Part shown: positions 18,712 to 26,370 of the stretch, piece after piece
How positions within the stretch are numbered: position 1 is the stretch's first letter
How the letters are laid out: each line of letters opens with the position of its first letter
Source of the DNA: a virus
Virus record (IMG/VR): IMGVR_UViG_3300044302_000554
Location: 1-40,056 of that record
Length of the DNA stretch: 40,056 bases
Strand: one strand, 5' to 3'
Notes under the pieces: generated by a model
What the model saw: the letters and a program-made list of their open reading frames with translations, nothing else
What the model was told of the DNA's origin: nothing
Database searches by the model: none
Program-made: the position numbers and the translations under genes

Positions 18712-20178
18712 TTACCTTATTGCTGATATTGGTTTAAAAGGTTCACTTCTATTGTCTGCTACACCATAGAAATTGTATTCATGATCCAGAGATCCGTATG
18801 CATGGTCAACTCTTTTCTTATCTACACCAACTGAAGCATAACGTAAAGACATAACTGCATATCTAGTTGCAGACATAATATCATCACGTTCTTTTATGAT
18901 TTTTCCATCTTTACGATGGTACATTCTCATTTCCGCAAACCAATCCGATAAGTGGTCAAATACTTTAAGCCTGCCTGACTGCATTCTTTGAAGCATTTCC
19001 ATAATTCCAGGCTCCACGCTATTACCACCATCGGGATTAGAAAAATGACTGCCAAGCATATTAACGCCAAGTTTCCTGTATAGTTTAGAAAGCGGTTCCC
19101 CAGATCCTTTATCATGTTGCATCCCATCATGAGGCCAAACACAAGGTATCTTATCACCTCTTGTTTTGATTGCATGAGCGTGTGTAACAGGCGTTTCAGC
19201 ACGTACAGAATAGATGTCGTACACGTATGCAGTATCAGAGTCACGATCCCAAGCAACCCAAACACAAGCAAACGGATGATCCCAACCAAAGTCGATGGCA
19301 CATATTTTAGGCCAATACTTTGAAAGTGAAAATGCAGGAACTTTGATAGATTCTTCGTCAACAGGAAATACCAATCCTGAACCAAGTACAGGAATCCCCT
19401 TTGATCGCATTTGTCTTTCATGCGGAGGAAGTGCTGATAGTATTTCTTGCTTTGCTTCTTCATCAAGGTGTGGCGCATCATCCCAGCTTGCATGGTATAA
19501 CTGTTGTCCTGGCTTTAGATCATTCATAAATTGAGCAACTACGTTGGTCATGCCTTTTTCGGGCGTAAACGTCATAAATATAAGACCTCTGGTTTTTAAC
19601 GTAGCACGTAGTCCCTGTGAATAAATATCCTGTGGCGGTTCTTCGTCTAGCCATACTATATCTACGGCTTTACCCATCCATTGTTCTTTGCCTTGTTCAT
19701 AAGACTTAAACCAAAGCTTAGAATTACGACCAGACTTATGGCGTACTGTAATTGCGCTAATACCATTAGGAATACCAGGCATTCGATCTGTTTGCAGGAT
19801 TCTATCTTTAGGAATCATGCCTTTACCCCAATCTTCTGGATCTCCTGGTTCTCCTAATAGCTCTGCTTGTACAATATCTCTAGTATTGGCAGTTGTATTG
19901 CCAGCAACCCATGCTTTTATAGGTCTGTCAAAACGATGTCCTTGCCAATCGTCTGGATACTCGCCTAATAAGTGGATTGCTACTTCAGAAGCACCACAAT
20001 AGGTTTTGCCTACTTTGTTGGCCGCCATGAGAAGCCTTTGTCTAGCAAATTTGCCTGTCATGTCTTTGGCTTTGTGGAATTCCACCTGATAGCCGTAAGG
20101 CTCGTAAAAAAAGATCCTATTTGTAGATTTTTGTATATCGATCTTAGAAAGAATCTCTACAGTTTTTTCTAGGCTCAT
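18712..20178 (-). CDS. terL: Terminase large subunit (TerL)
   Basis: 488 residues. The ATPase domain shows a Walker A variant AANKVGKT (residues 52-59) and Walker B VDIVWLDEEPP (about 172-182), with a coupling motif at FMTFTPEKGM (201-210). The nuclease domain has its first acidic motif at ICAIDFGWDHP (292-302) and a late Asp pair in ERDDIMSATRYAV (430-442). It cuts concatemeric DNA and pumps it into the procapsid. A C-terminal peptide after residue 455 is divergent. TerS lies upstream, separated by the 299-aa gene, and their coding sequences overlap by a few bases. Confidence 0.94.
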   Translation of the reverse strand: MSLEKTVEILSKIDIQKSTNRIFFYEPYGYQVEFHKAKDMTGKFARQRLLMAANKVGKTYCGASEVAIHLLGEYPDDWQGHRFDRPIKAWVAGNTTANTRDIVQAELLGEPGDPEDWGKGMIPKDRILQTDRMPGIPNGISAITVRHKSGRNSKLWFKSYEQGKEQWMGKAVDIVWLDEEPPQDIYSQGLRATLKTRGLIFMTFTPEKGMTNVVAQFMNDLKPGQQLYHASWDDAPHLDEEAKQEILSALPPHERQMRSKGIPVLGSGLVFPVDEESIKVPAFSLSKYWPKICAIDFGWDHPFACVWVAWDRDSDTAYVYDIYSVRAETPVTHAHAIKTRGDKIPCVWPHDGMQHDKGSGEPLSKLYRKLGVNMLGSHFSNPDGGNSVEPGIMEMLQRMQSGRLKVFDHLSDWFAEMRMYHRKDGKIIKERDDIMSATRYAVMSLRYASVGVDKKRVDHAYGSLDHEYNFYGVADNRSEPFKPISAIR

Positions 20179-21074
20179 AAAAGTTTGATGTGGTCGTTGA
20201 TTCCTAGTTTGTTGCCTGTAAGATTCTTAGTTGGCTGTCCTCCACCTCTACTTGGCCCACCAATAGGAACCCCTGTGCCTTTTTTACCAAACTCTTCAAG
20301 AGCTTGACTAAACTTTTTCCAGATTGCACCTATAGATTTCTTAGAATGCTTAACACCTGTGTCTGCTTCTAGTTTTTTCTGTAGTCCTTTTTTACCTTCT
20401 TTCTTGGCAACATCCATTAACTCTTTTTCGTATTTTGTTTCGGCTACTCCAGCAGGATTAGTTAAGTCTGCCCTTTTTAGCATTTCACCTTGCTTAGAAG
20501 GTGCATTGGAAGGAGTTTGAGTTGTACTAGGATATTGCTGTTCTGGAGATTTTACTAAATTCTTGGGGGCTTGTTGGGGGCCTAAGCCTGCGGTTTTAGT
20601 TGTAGTTGCTTCCCTTTGAAACTGTTGCGCTCTCATGTCACGCTTCCGTTGCTCTGGAAGAGTATCTATGTTTTTAGCAGGTACAGTTCCTTTACCAAGG
20701 TTTACACGTTTTGCAGTTCCTTTAAATCCTGTATTCCTTTCTGCAATACCTTGCATACGTTTAATTTCAGGATCATTTTTAATGTTGTCAGGTTCATTTT
20801 TAAGTTCATCTAACCAGACACGGAATTGCTCGTTACCTCTAGCACGATTAACTTGGCCTGCTTTGGTACTGACAAAGTTATCAGAGGCTACGTTCCAGGC
20901 TTTTTTGTATTGTTGTAAACGACTGCCTTCTGTTTTGGTAAAAGCTTCTCTTAGTTCACCATATACAGATTTAGCAAAGGTAAAGGCTTCTGCGTAGGTA
21001 CGAAATAGACCTTGCTGGGATAAACGTACAGCAAGTTTTTGTGCTTTGATTTGTGAAGTTTTAATCGTAGCCAT
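20175..21074 (-). CDS. Basic, partly disordered protein between TerS and TerL
   Basis: 299 residues, Lys/Gln/Thr/Pro-rich. The N-terminal ~90 residues look helical (LAVRLSQQGLFRTYAEAFTF), the middle (110-215) is low complexity, and a Lys-rich segment at 215-265 ends before a Gly-rich tail. No family was recognised. It is translationally coupled to TerS (one shared base) and to TerL (4-base overlap). A packaging, DNA-binding or head-assembly role is possible from its charge and place. Confidence 0.6.
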   Translation of the reverse strand: MATIKTSQIKAQKLAVRLSQQGLFRTYAEAFTFAKSVYGELREAFTKTEGSRLQQYKKAWNVASDNFVSTKAGQVNRARGNEQFRVWLDELKNEPDNIKNDPEIKRMQGIAERNTGFKGTAKRVNLGKGTVPAKNIDTLPEQRKRDMRAQQFQREATTTKTAGLGPQQAPKNLVKSPEQQYPSTTQTPSNAPSKQGEMLKRADLTNPAGVAETKYEKELMDVAKKEGKKGLQKKLEADTGVKHSKKSIGAIWKKFSQALEEFGKKGTGVPIGGPSRGGGQPTKNLTGNKLGINDHIKLL

Positions 21075-21550
21075 TAGTTAATATGCTGGCTAGATTCTCC
21101 TTCTTGACTTGTAGCGAGTGCTATCTTGGTAAGTTCTTCTTTGCTTTTAACTTTGGCTTTGCCTAACAATAAATCTGCTTTGTCTTTGCCTACAAGCATT
21201 TGTAACTCTGCTTCTAGTTCAGGTATTGTTTTGGCATCTTCTTCTATAACCATCGTGTCTTTGGGTTTAAATCCACCACGATCCATTATATCTTTAGATG
21301 CCTGTAAACGAACAGTATCAGAATCACTACTATTCATAAGTTCTATTAAGGTTCCAAAAGCTACAGGTGCTTTATCTACAAACTTCTCTTGCATACGCTT
21401 AGAAATCTCTCTGGATAGTTCTCTTTTCAGCTTCCAGGCTTGATTTACTATAGTATGGGAGTTTTTGTAACCTGCATTAACAGCAGATTGTACTGCATCA
21501 CCAGATTCGCAGTAGAATTCTATAAATTTCTGCTGTTTGTCGGTAATCAT
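21074..21550 (-). CDS. terS: Terminase small subunit (TerS)
   Basis: 158 residues. The N-terminus KQQKFIEFYCESGDAVQSAV followed by NAGYKNSHTIVNQAWKLKRE is the HTH DNA-binding domain of small terminases (the family with KQ.kFv..Yl..gna..AA..AGY). A helical oligomerisation region and an acidic C-terminal part follow. It recognises phage DNA and passes it to TerL. Its start codon overlaps the stop of the 57-aa gene. Confidence 0.88.
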   Translation of the reverse strand: MITDKQQKFIEFYCESGDAVQSAVNAGYKNSHTIVNQAWKLKRELSREISKRMQEKFVDKAPVAFGTLIELMNSSDSDTVRLQASKDIMDRGGFKPKDTMVIEEDAKTIPELEAELQMLVGKDKADLLLGKAKVKSKEELTKIALATSQEGESSQHIN

Positions 21551-21723
21551 TAGGCTTTTCTCATCCTTTTTTTGATCATCTTGGTACGTTTTGCTGTTTT
21601 TTCAGACTTATCAAAGTCTTCTTTGCTAGGCGCACCTTCATCTCCTGCATCACGCATTTTTTCTCCAGAACCTTCTTTGATTCTTTTACGCTTTTTATGA
21701 ATATTCTCGTAAAGTCCAGCCAT
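21550..21723 (-). CDS. 57-aa conserved basic phage protein
   Basis: Start chosen at the ATG of MAGLYENIHKKRKRIKEGSG. A GTG 15 codons earlier would run into the end of the 136-aa gene. The motif GLYENIHKKRKRIKxGSGEK followed by GAPSKEDFDKSEKTAK is shared by very small proteins of many podo- and siphoviruses, generally near terminase genes, with no known function. The protein is highly basic (ends KMIKKRMRKA). It follows the 136-aa gene by one base and overlaps TerS. Confidence 0.7.
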   Translation of the reverse strand: MAGLYENIHKKRKRIKEGSGEKMRDAGDEGAPSKEDFDKSEKTAKRTKMIKKRMRKA

Positions 21724-21724
21724 A

Positions 21725-22135
21725 TCAGTATTTTTTGCTTGCTTTTCTAAGTCGTTTTTTAAACGCACTACTCTGTAAAAAGTTTACAGAAGGTGTACGC
21801 TTGTTTGCTTCGGATGGTGTACCCATGTGTATCCCTGCTTCCTTGGCATTGCTTGCTTCTCTGCCCACAAGTTTATTTAACTTATTCTTTTCTTCTGTAG
21901 AAAAAGTCTTTTTGTACTCTAATGCAGATGCTTGTAAGTCTTGGTTGTTTGTTTTACCTCTTGCTCTGTCTGATAAAAGCTCTACACCACCTTTCTGCAT
22001 AAAATCACGCATATCACTAGATATGTTGTCATCACCCATTACAGATTTAGTGCCGTACTTCTTTGACCTTTTTCCCAATCGATCCAATACAGAACTCTGT
22101 TCTGCTCTGGTTCGTCTGTCTACGAAAATATCCAT
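21725..22135 (-). CDS. 136-aa basic protein, unrecognised
   Basis: 136 residues starting MDIFVDRRTRAEQSS, rich in Lys, Ser and Asp, without membrane segments. A central motif SSDMRDFMQKGGVELLSDRA is followed by KLNKLVGREASNAKEAGIHM. No family assigned. It lies among the small basic genes that open the virion operon, two bases from its neighbour on each side, which supports a real gene. A DNA-binding or packaging accessory role is a guess from charge and place. Confidence 0.6.
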   Translation of the reverse strand: MDIFVDRRTRAEQSSVLDRLGKRSKKYGTKSVMGDDNISSDMRDFMQKGGVELLSDRARGKTNNQDLQASALEYKKTFSTEEKNKLNKLVGREASNAKEAGIHMGTPSEANKRTPSVNFLQSSAFKKRLRKASKKY

Positions 22136-22136
22136 G

Positions 22137-22331
22137 TTAATCCTTTTTGCTGTTAAGGTATTTCAAGAATCTCTTCTTGTAGTACGTAAACTTCTCAGCT
22201 ATCGGCATAAAACTCAACTGTGAAGATGTAGGACTCTCTTTGCGCTGTTTCATGCGCTTAGAGTGCATCTCATAGTCTTTTCTTGGATGTGACTTTACCT
22301 TGCCACTATCTCCGTAAGCTACTTTAGACAT
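22137..22331 (-). CDS. 64-aa basic protein, unrecognised
   Basis: 64 residues, strongly basic (many Lys, Arg, His), starting MSKVAYGDSGKVKSHPRKDY. No domain recognised. Its ATG overlaps by one base the stop of the 116-aa gene, and it ends two bases before the 136-aa gene, so it is placed as part of the tight leftward operon. Small size and lack of a family keep confidence moderate. Confidence 0.55.
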   Translation of the reverse strand: MSKVAYGDSGKVKSHPRKDYEMHSKRMKQRKESPTSSQLSFMPIAEKFTYYKKRFLKYLNSKKD

Positions 22332-22681
22332 CAGTAAGTTTTATTAGAAGTTCCAGGTGTTCCTTTCATGAGTCTACGCTTCATCTCTTTTAAAATATAG
22401 CTCATCCCACCTGCCTTGCCACCAGAAAGAAGTTTCTGCTTACCTTTAGTCCTAAACTCCATTTCTAAGTTGGTGTGTGGCATCGTCTCTTTTAAGAACT
22501 GCTTATACCTGTTTTGACGATTGATTGTGACTTTATCCTGAACTTTTGGTGCAACCTTCTTTGTGAGAAGAAGATTTGTCTTATAAGATTTCTTCGTGCT
22601 TTTAGATGCAGGTATAGGATTCGGGTAATTCCGTTTCTGACGAACATTGTGAAGTTTGACTTTATATTCTGGACTACTCAT
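22331..22681 (-). CDS. First gene of the leftward virion operon, basic 116-aa protein
   Basis: 116 residues, Lys/Arg/Asn/Pro-rich, no acidic clusters or membrane segment. The start MSSPEYKVKLHNVRQKRNYP is followed by a basic C-terminal half. The ATG is preceded by a good ribosome binding site (AGGAG) with a spacing of about 7 bases. It is the first gene after the divergent control region, so it and the following small basic genes are the first made from the late leftward promoter. No family recognised. Confidence 0.6.
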   Translation of the reverse strand: MSSPEYKVKLHNVRQKRNYPNPIPASKSTKKSYKTNLLLTKKVAPKVQDKVTINRQNRYKQFLKETMPHTNLEMEFRTKGKQKLLSGGKAGGMSYILKEMKRRLMKGTPGTSNKTY

Positions 22682-23067
22682 TGCTATCTCCTATTACTAC
22701 TTAATTACTCCCAAAATAGAGAGAAGGAAGGTCTACAGAGTAGACCAACGCTACTTTTGTACCCCCCTACCCCTTACGGAGATTTATATCAGTACAGGGT
22801 ACGGCTATCAATTTCATTGCAGACATATAGACATGCAGTCATGTGTTTAGATAGTGATAACGTACTTCCAGACAATTAACCATAACAGGTATGTTAACTC
22901 GTTCTTACCTATACTTACAGCACGTATGACTGGTGATGGAATCATTCAGTTCAAGAGTGCTTAGTAGTTATTATAGAGTAGTGGTTAAAGTCACAGTCAA
23001 GACAATAATGCATAGCATTGATATTGTTGCGTTTATCTCGGCTTACAACACTACATTTGTACTACTT

Positions 23068-23080
23068 TTGTACAGTACAA
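23068..23080. promoter_or_regulatory. 13-bp palindrome, possible operator
   Basis: TTGTACAGTACAA reads the same on both strands around a central A. It directly follows two end-to-end copies of CTAC(A/T)TTTGTAC, whose last TTGTAC forms the left half. A single short perfect palindrome within a divergent promoter region fits a repressor site. No protein can be assigned to it from the sequence. Confidence 0.4.
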
Positions 23081-23121
23081 GCGCAAGTTCTTGCCACCAC
23101 AAGATGTGTGCCATTCGTTCC

Positions 23122-23150
23122 TCATGTCACAATCTTTGTTGTCATGTCAC
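23122..23150. repeat. Direct repeat pair TCATGTCAC, about two helical turns apart
   Basis: TCATGTCAC occurs at 23122-23130 and again at 23142-23150, start to start 20 bp. Copies on the same face of the helix are typical of paired regulator sites upstream of a promoter. It is short enough that chance cannot be ruled out. Confidence 0.35.
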
Positions 23151-23346
23151 TTGCAAACTCCGTGTGTTTCTTAGTCGGCAAACTTCATTATCTCGTTCAA
23201 CAAGGTCCAAACCCTTCTTTCTTATGAAAGGGTTTGTCCTCTTGTCTATAAAAGGCAATGTCAAACTTGTGCTTCTTGTAGTTCATACAGGTGTATGTGC
23301 TATGTAGAGAAGTACGTAATGCTAATGCCTAACTAAAAGGAACGAT

Positions 23347-23955
23347 ATGGCGAAGCAAATCAACAAAATGTTAAAAGCAGAACTGGTCAACTATATCTCA
23401 GTCAATGGTGACATGGAAACTGATGGTCTTGGTGACATGTTAAAGAAGGACTTGGTAAAACTGGCTGAACAGATTTACGCACAGTCCTTACAGGAAGAGC
23501 CTGCGGATGTACCTGTAGAGAAATTAGATGCTGGTAATTCTAATTACTTTCACATGCACTTTCAGGCTGGCTTTCAGAAGAAGCTACAGGATGGCACAGA
23601 ACAACCACAGGATTGGGGTTGTGCAGTTACGTTTCGCAAACTTGACGATGGCAAATGGGTTTGTCACAAGTCCAGTACACGTAACTTAGCCTGGATGACT
23701 AAGCCGAAAGTTGTTTATGCAGGTCGTTATGAGCCTGGAGTAGAACGTGAGGTTATCTCGGTAACTGAACGTGACATCAAAATGTTGAAGTACTGGTTAA
23801 CGTCTGGTAGGTACGGCAAAACAGTATCTCAGTATTTTAGTAACAACGAGTTGCCAGAGTTTGACAAATGCGACATTGGTAAACCGATGTATACAGACGA
23901 GATGCAATCACGTGCGGTAGTTCAGGTGAAAGAAGGCGAAGCCATTCCATTCTGA
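23347..23955 (+). CDS. Early protein with HeH/SAP-like N-terminus and an IPF tip
   Basis: 202 residues. The first ~40 (LKAELVNYISVNGDMETDGL, then KKDLVKLAEQ) look like a short helix-extension-helix (SAP/HeH-like) DNA-binding motif, assigned by eye. A mixed alpha/beta middle is followed by a flexible tail ending GEAIPF. The last residues resemble the C-terminal tip of bacterial SSB. It is the first rightward gene, preceded by AAAGGAACGAT as ribosome binding site, and is followed at once by an intrinsic terminator, so it is probably made alone and early. Function unknown; a DNA-bound protein that recruits SSB partners is an inference. Confidence 0.7.
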   Translation: MAKQINKMLKAELVNYISVNGDMETDGLGDMLKKDLVKLAEQIYAQSLQEEPADVPVEKLDAGNSNYFHMHFQAGFQKKLQDGTEQPQDWGCAVTFRKLDDGKWVCHKSSTRNLAWMTKPKVVYAGRYEPGVEREVISVTERDIKMLKYWLTSGRYGKTVSQYFSNNELPEFDKCDIGKPMYTDEMQSRAVVQVKEGEAIPF

Positions 23956-23970
23956 ATACTACCACAAAGT

Positions 23971-24012
23971 AAAAACCCCCTGTTCGTTGTGTGGGGGTTT
24001 TTCCTTCTTTTT
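23971..24012 (+). terminator. Intrinsic terminator after the first early gene
   Basis: A perfect 10-bp stem, AAAAACCCCC with GGGGGTTTTT, encloses a 12-base loop and runs into a T-rich stretch (TTTTTCCTTCTTTTTC). The A-run on the 5' side makes it a possible bidirectional terminator. It lies 15 bases after the stop of the 202-aa gene. Confidence 0.9.
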
Positions 24013-24037
24013 CATAAAACATACATAGGAGTACGAT

Positions 24038-25138
24038 ATGCGTAGACTTGGACCAGATGGGCATGTGAACGTCATTCATGATGCTGAAGGTGTACTTATA
24101 CATCGAGAGCGTGTGATTGGCGACACAGATTGGCATGAATACGGCTGTAAAATGCTTGTGAAGTTTTACAACACAGTTCATCCAGACGAAAACATTGTCA
24201 TGCGTGACATTAAGCATTATGTAGACATTGATTTATTCAAGCGTATTACAGGTGCTAATGTTCATTACGTAATACAATACCTTACACATTACGAAGGTAA
24301 TGCAATCATGACTGAATATCGTGATTGGTTATTAGATATTGCAAATGCCAAGGCAGAACAAAGTCCTACAAGCCTTGGTAACGCTCCACAAGCTGTCGAA
24401 GCATGGCGCAAAAACAAACAAACCAACAAGTGGGAAATGTACATGAAACCTACTGTTTGGCGTAACTGCATGAACAGCATGAAAAGCAAAGGTATCAACC
24501 TAGAACGTGCGCCACGTACTGGTGAACCTGATGAGTGGTATACAGAGCATACAAGCCAAAGTCCCAAGACTGCTGGCGAGATGATCAAGCCAGATTGGAA
24601 CAAGTACAGGCTTATCAATCACTTTCATGCAGGTGACCTTACAAGTCATTGGGATGAAATCGACATTACTTTCAATGAGCATGGTGCTTCAGCCATGCCA
24701 GTAAAGTATTTGCGTACCGATTTAGATTATTGGGAACGTAGTGAGTCATTTGCAGAGCAGAATCTAAACCAACTGACCACAACACAAGAATGGAATGCTT
24801 GGATTGATGGTCGTGAGGTTGATCTCTTCCAGAAGGTGCAGGATGCAATCGCAGATGGCTTGCCTGTACATGAGGTTCTTACCGAGTATGAGCAATATTG
24901 CATCGAAGAAGAGATGTTCCAGCGTGAAGCACGTGTCGAAATAGCCGTACAGGACATTGATCGTCCGTACCAGCACGAAAACATATACAGTACCAACGTA
25001 AAGCCAGCCTTTAGGAAGTACACATCCAGAGAATTACAACGCATAGAAGAAGAACAGCTTCAGCGTGAACCCCTTGATTCGTATCCAGGTGGTTTGGTTC
25101 GTAATACTGGCTACGAAGTACAGCCTATGCCGTTCTAA
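24038..25138 (+). CDS. Early protein, unrecognised, ending in MPF
   Basis: 366 residues, no membrane segment, rich in Trp, Tyr, His, Glu. Starts MRRLGPDGHVNVIHDAEGVL behind the ribosome site TAGGAG. It has a helical first half, an acidic middle (EEEMFQREARVEIAVQDIDR) and a proline-rich end GYEVQPMPF. No catalytic motif or family was recognised. Terminators stand on both sides (after the 202-aa gene and after this gene), so it forms a one-gene unit. The Pro-Phe end is shared with three other early proteins. Base composition is richer in G+C than its neighbours. Confidence 0.72.
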   Translation: MRRLGPDGHVNVIHDAEGVLIHRERVIGDTDWHEYGCKMLVKFYNTVHPDENIVMRDIKHYVDIDLFKRITGANVHYVIQYLTHYEGNAIMTEYRDWLLDIANAKAEQSPTSLGNAPQAVEAWRKNKQTNKWEMYMKPTVWRNCMNSMKSKGINLERAPRTGEPDEWYTEHTSQSPKTAGEMIKPDWNKYRLINHFHAGDLTSHWDEIDITFNEHGASAMPVKYLRTDLDYWERSESFAEQNLNQLTTTQEWNAWIDGREVDLFQKVQDAIADGLPVHEVLTEYEQYCIEEEMFQREARVEIAVQDIDRPYQHENIYSTNVKPAFRKYTSRELQRIEEEQLQREPLDSYPGGLVRNTGYEVQPMPF

Positions 25139-25144
25139 GAGAAT

Positions 25145-25191
25145 GGGAATAACCCCCCTGCGTTCCTTGAGGGGGTTATATCCCTTGTTTT
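25145..25191 (+). terminator. Intrinsic terminator after the 366-aa gene
   Basis: Arms 25145-25157 and 25171-25184 form a 13-bp stem (GGGAATAACCCCC against GGGGGTTATATCCC) with one bulged T, a 13-base loop, and a TTGTTTT run directly after it. It is placed seven bases after the stop codon of the upstream gene. Confidence 0.85.
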
Positions 25192-25216
25192 AATGTTAAT
25201 TCTAATCTGAAAGGAA

Positions 25217-25507
25217 ATGATAAAACTATGCGAATTTGTTGTTCAGTTCTTTGATGAAAAAGGCTGGACCCCTAAAAGGCTAATGATCTGGTTGGCTGTT
25301 GGTTGGTTCTTCCAGATCGTAGCTGGTATCGGTTTAATCACATATTTAGTTTCACAAGCGTACTTAACGTACCAGAAAGGAAAAGATGGCGGTAATGAAA
25401 GATCAAGTCAACGAGATGCTCTCAGGGATTGGCCTGACAGTTCAGGAAATATCAGAGCAGGAGACAGTACAGAAGGTAAAACACGAAACAGAACGTGGGT
25501 TAATTAA
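25217..25507 (+). CDS. Small membrane protein, early
   Basis: 96 residues with one clear hydrophobic segment (about 22-50, WLAVGWFFQIVAGIGLITYL) after an acidic start and a charged disordered C-terminus. A ribosome-like AAGG lies only 2 bases before the ATG, which is closer than usual; no better in-frame start exists. Its last 122 bases overlap the next small membrane gene in a different frame, so its C-terminus may be partly a by-product of the overlap. Two adjacent overlapping one-TM proteins suggest an envelope-acting pair, for example in superinfection exclusion; this is an inference. Confidence 0.6.
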   Translation: MIKLCEFVVQFFDEKGWTPKRLMIWLAVGWFFQIVAGIGLITYLVSQAYLTYQKGKDGGNERSSQRDALRDWPDSSGNIRAGDSTEGKTRNRTWVN

Positions 25508-25655
25508 CGTGGCAAGTTTTGTTAAAGACACGTTTCTCGGTTTTGGCCTCGGCATTTTACTTACTGTATATATGACTTTGGCAGTACCTTCGTTGAATAT
25601 ATATCGATCCTATAAGGGTAATAAGGGTTTGGTAAAACATAAGATTAACCTTTGA
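25386..25655 (+). CDS. Small membrane protein overlapping the previous gene
   Basis: 89 residues. The N-terminal 45 are helical and charged (QVNEMLSGIGLTVQEISEQE), and a hydrophobic segment lies at about 48-68 (DTFLGFGLGILLTVYMTLAV), with a basic tail KGLVKHKINL-like at the end. A strong ribosome site (AAAGGAAAAG) precedes the ATG. It lies inside the 3' part of the 96-aa gene in another frame. The layout is not that of Rz/Rz1 spanins, because neither has a lipobox. Function unknown. Confidence 0.65.
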   Translation: MAVMKDQVNEMLSGIGLTVQEISEQETVQKVKHETERGLINVASFVKDTFLGFGLGILLTVYMTLAVPSLNIYRSYKGNKGLVKHKINL

Positions 25656-25660
25656 TCACT

Positions 25661-25701
25661 AGAGAGTGCTGGGCGAGTCCTGGCACTCTTTTATTTTTTT
25701 T
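25661..25701 (+). terminator. Intrinsic terminator before the main early operon
   Basis: AGAGTGC (25663-25669) pairs with GCACTCT (25683-25689), extendable by two pairs, over a 13-base loop. It is followed by TTTTATTTTTTTT, a strong U-tract. It is placed just downstream of the overlapping membrane pair and upstream of the long early operon. Confidence 0.9.
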
Positions 25702-25731
25702 GGTGGTCGAGCAAGGACCGTAAGGATTTTT

Positions 25732-25974
25732 ATGGCTAAGGAAATGAATGTTATTGGTTTAGACCCAGAAGCTTATACGCAGTCTTTACTTAACAAAATA
25801 GAGAAATTGGTAGGTTTAAAGGAGGCGTTGATTGAAATGTTTAATCACAACATTGATTGGCACGCACAAACTGTTTGCCAAGAAGAATGTCATAAAATTA
25901 AGCATGAAATTGAAGCAATGTTAGAAGAAATAAAAGAGAGGCTAAAAACCTTAAAGGAGTATCATCAATCATGA
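25732..25974 (+). CDS. Small coiled-coil protein
   Basis: 80 residues from the ATG of MAKEMNVIGLDPEAYTQSLL, chosen because AAGGA lies 5 bases before it; an upstream ATG falls in the terminator hairpin. Nearly all helix, with heptad-like Leu/Ile spacing and a lysine-glutamate-rich second half. His/Cys residues (HAQTVCQEECHKIKHE) could bind metal. No family recognised. It overlaps the next gene by ATGA, so it opens the coupled early operon. Confidence 0.6.
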   Translation: MAKEMNVIGLDPEAYTQSLLNKIEKLVGLKEALIEMFNHNIDWHAQTVCQEECHKIKHEIEAMLEEIKERLKTLKEYHQS

Positions 25975-26195
25975 AATGTAAAGTATGTGGTGAAGTTCCT
26001 TTTATACCTATGAATCCAGACTATTGCTCGCTTGCTTGCAAGGCAGAAGATGCAACTGCAAGCTATGAGGCGAGTGTACTAAACGCATGGAATATCGTAC
26101 ATGATCACATTCGAGCTTCAATGGATGGAATACAATCTCAAATTAGGAATGACATCGTTAGAGGAAATAAAGGTCCTAGAAGCGATCAGGACTAA
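25971..26195 (+). CDS. Small Zn-ribbon-like protein
   Basis: 74 residues beginning MKCKVCGEVPF, with CKVC near the start and CSLAC at residues 19-23: two Cys pairs spaced as in a minimal zinc ribbon. The rest is a helical region rich in Ala and Asp. AAAGGAG lies 11 bases before the ATG. It overlaps the stop of the coiled-coil gene by ATGA, and its own end is overlapped by the next gene. No partner is known. Confidence 0.55.
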   Translation: MKCKVCGEVPFIPMNPDYCSLACKAEDATASYEASVLNAWNIVHDHIRASMDGIQSQIRNDIVRGNKGPRSDQD

Positions 26196-26370
26196 TGGGA
26201 TTGAAATTAGTGAAATAGAATTTAATACAGTTAAAGATACTGTAGAAAGGACTTACAGACTATTTAAAGAAATTGTTGATTTATTTATATATGAATTGGA
26301 AAAACAACAGGGCAAAGACCCTAAACAATTATCATTTTTAAAGGATGACAATGGCAACATTGATTTGTAA
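26149..26370 (+). CDS. Small helical protein
   Basis: 73 residues from MTSLEEIKVLEAIRTNGIE, a start I prefer over an ATG 16 codons upstream that lies deep inside the previous gene and has no ribosome site. The preferred ATG also has only AGGA directly adjacent. Helical, Glu/Lys/Ile-rich, with an acidic end KDDNGNIDL. No family recognised. It overlaps both neighbours in the early operon. Confidence 0.45.
   Translation: MTSLEEIKVLEAIRTNGIEISEIEFNTVKDTVERTYRLFKEIVDLFIYELEKQQGKDPKQLSFLKDDNGNIDL

Larger units (their letters stand above)
22682..23346. promoter_or_regulatory. Divergent intergenic control region (665 bp)
   Basis: No convincing gene lies here; the open frames on the plus strand have non-protein-like composition (many Cys/Val/Ser and no ribosome site). 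It separates the leftward virion operon from the rightward early genes and must hold promoters for both. Visible elements are a 7-bp hairpin with an AGA loop at 22730-22746; the word CTAC(T/A)TTTGTAC at 22751, 23051 and 23062; a 13-bp palindrome at 23068-23080; TCATGTCAC repeated at 23122 and 23142 (20 bp apart); and an 8-bp hairpin at 23209-23235. No host-type -35/-10 pair was clear. A TATAAA lies at about 23246, with no good -35. Confidence 0.7.

Noticed and set aside
22933-23307. A 124-codon plus-strand frame in the divergent region
   Set aside because: It starts with GTG, has no ribosome site, is rich in Cys/Val/Ser/Leu in an unnatural pattern and matches nothing. It also spans the palindrome and repeat words expected of control DNA.
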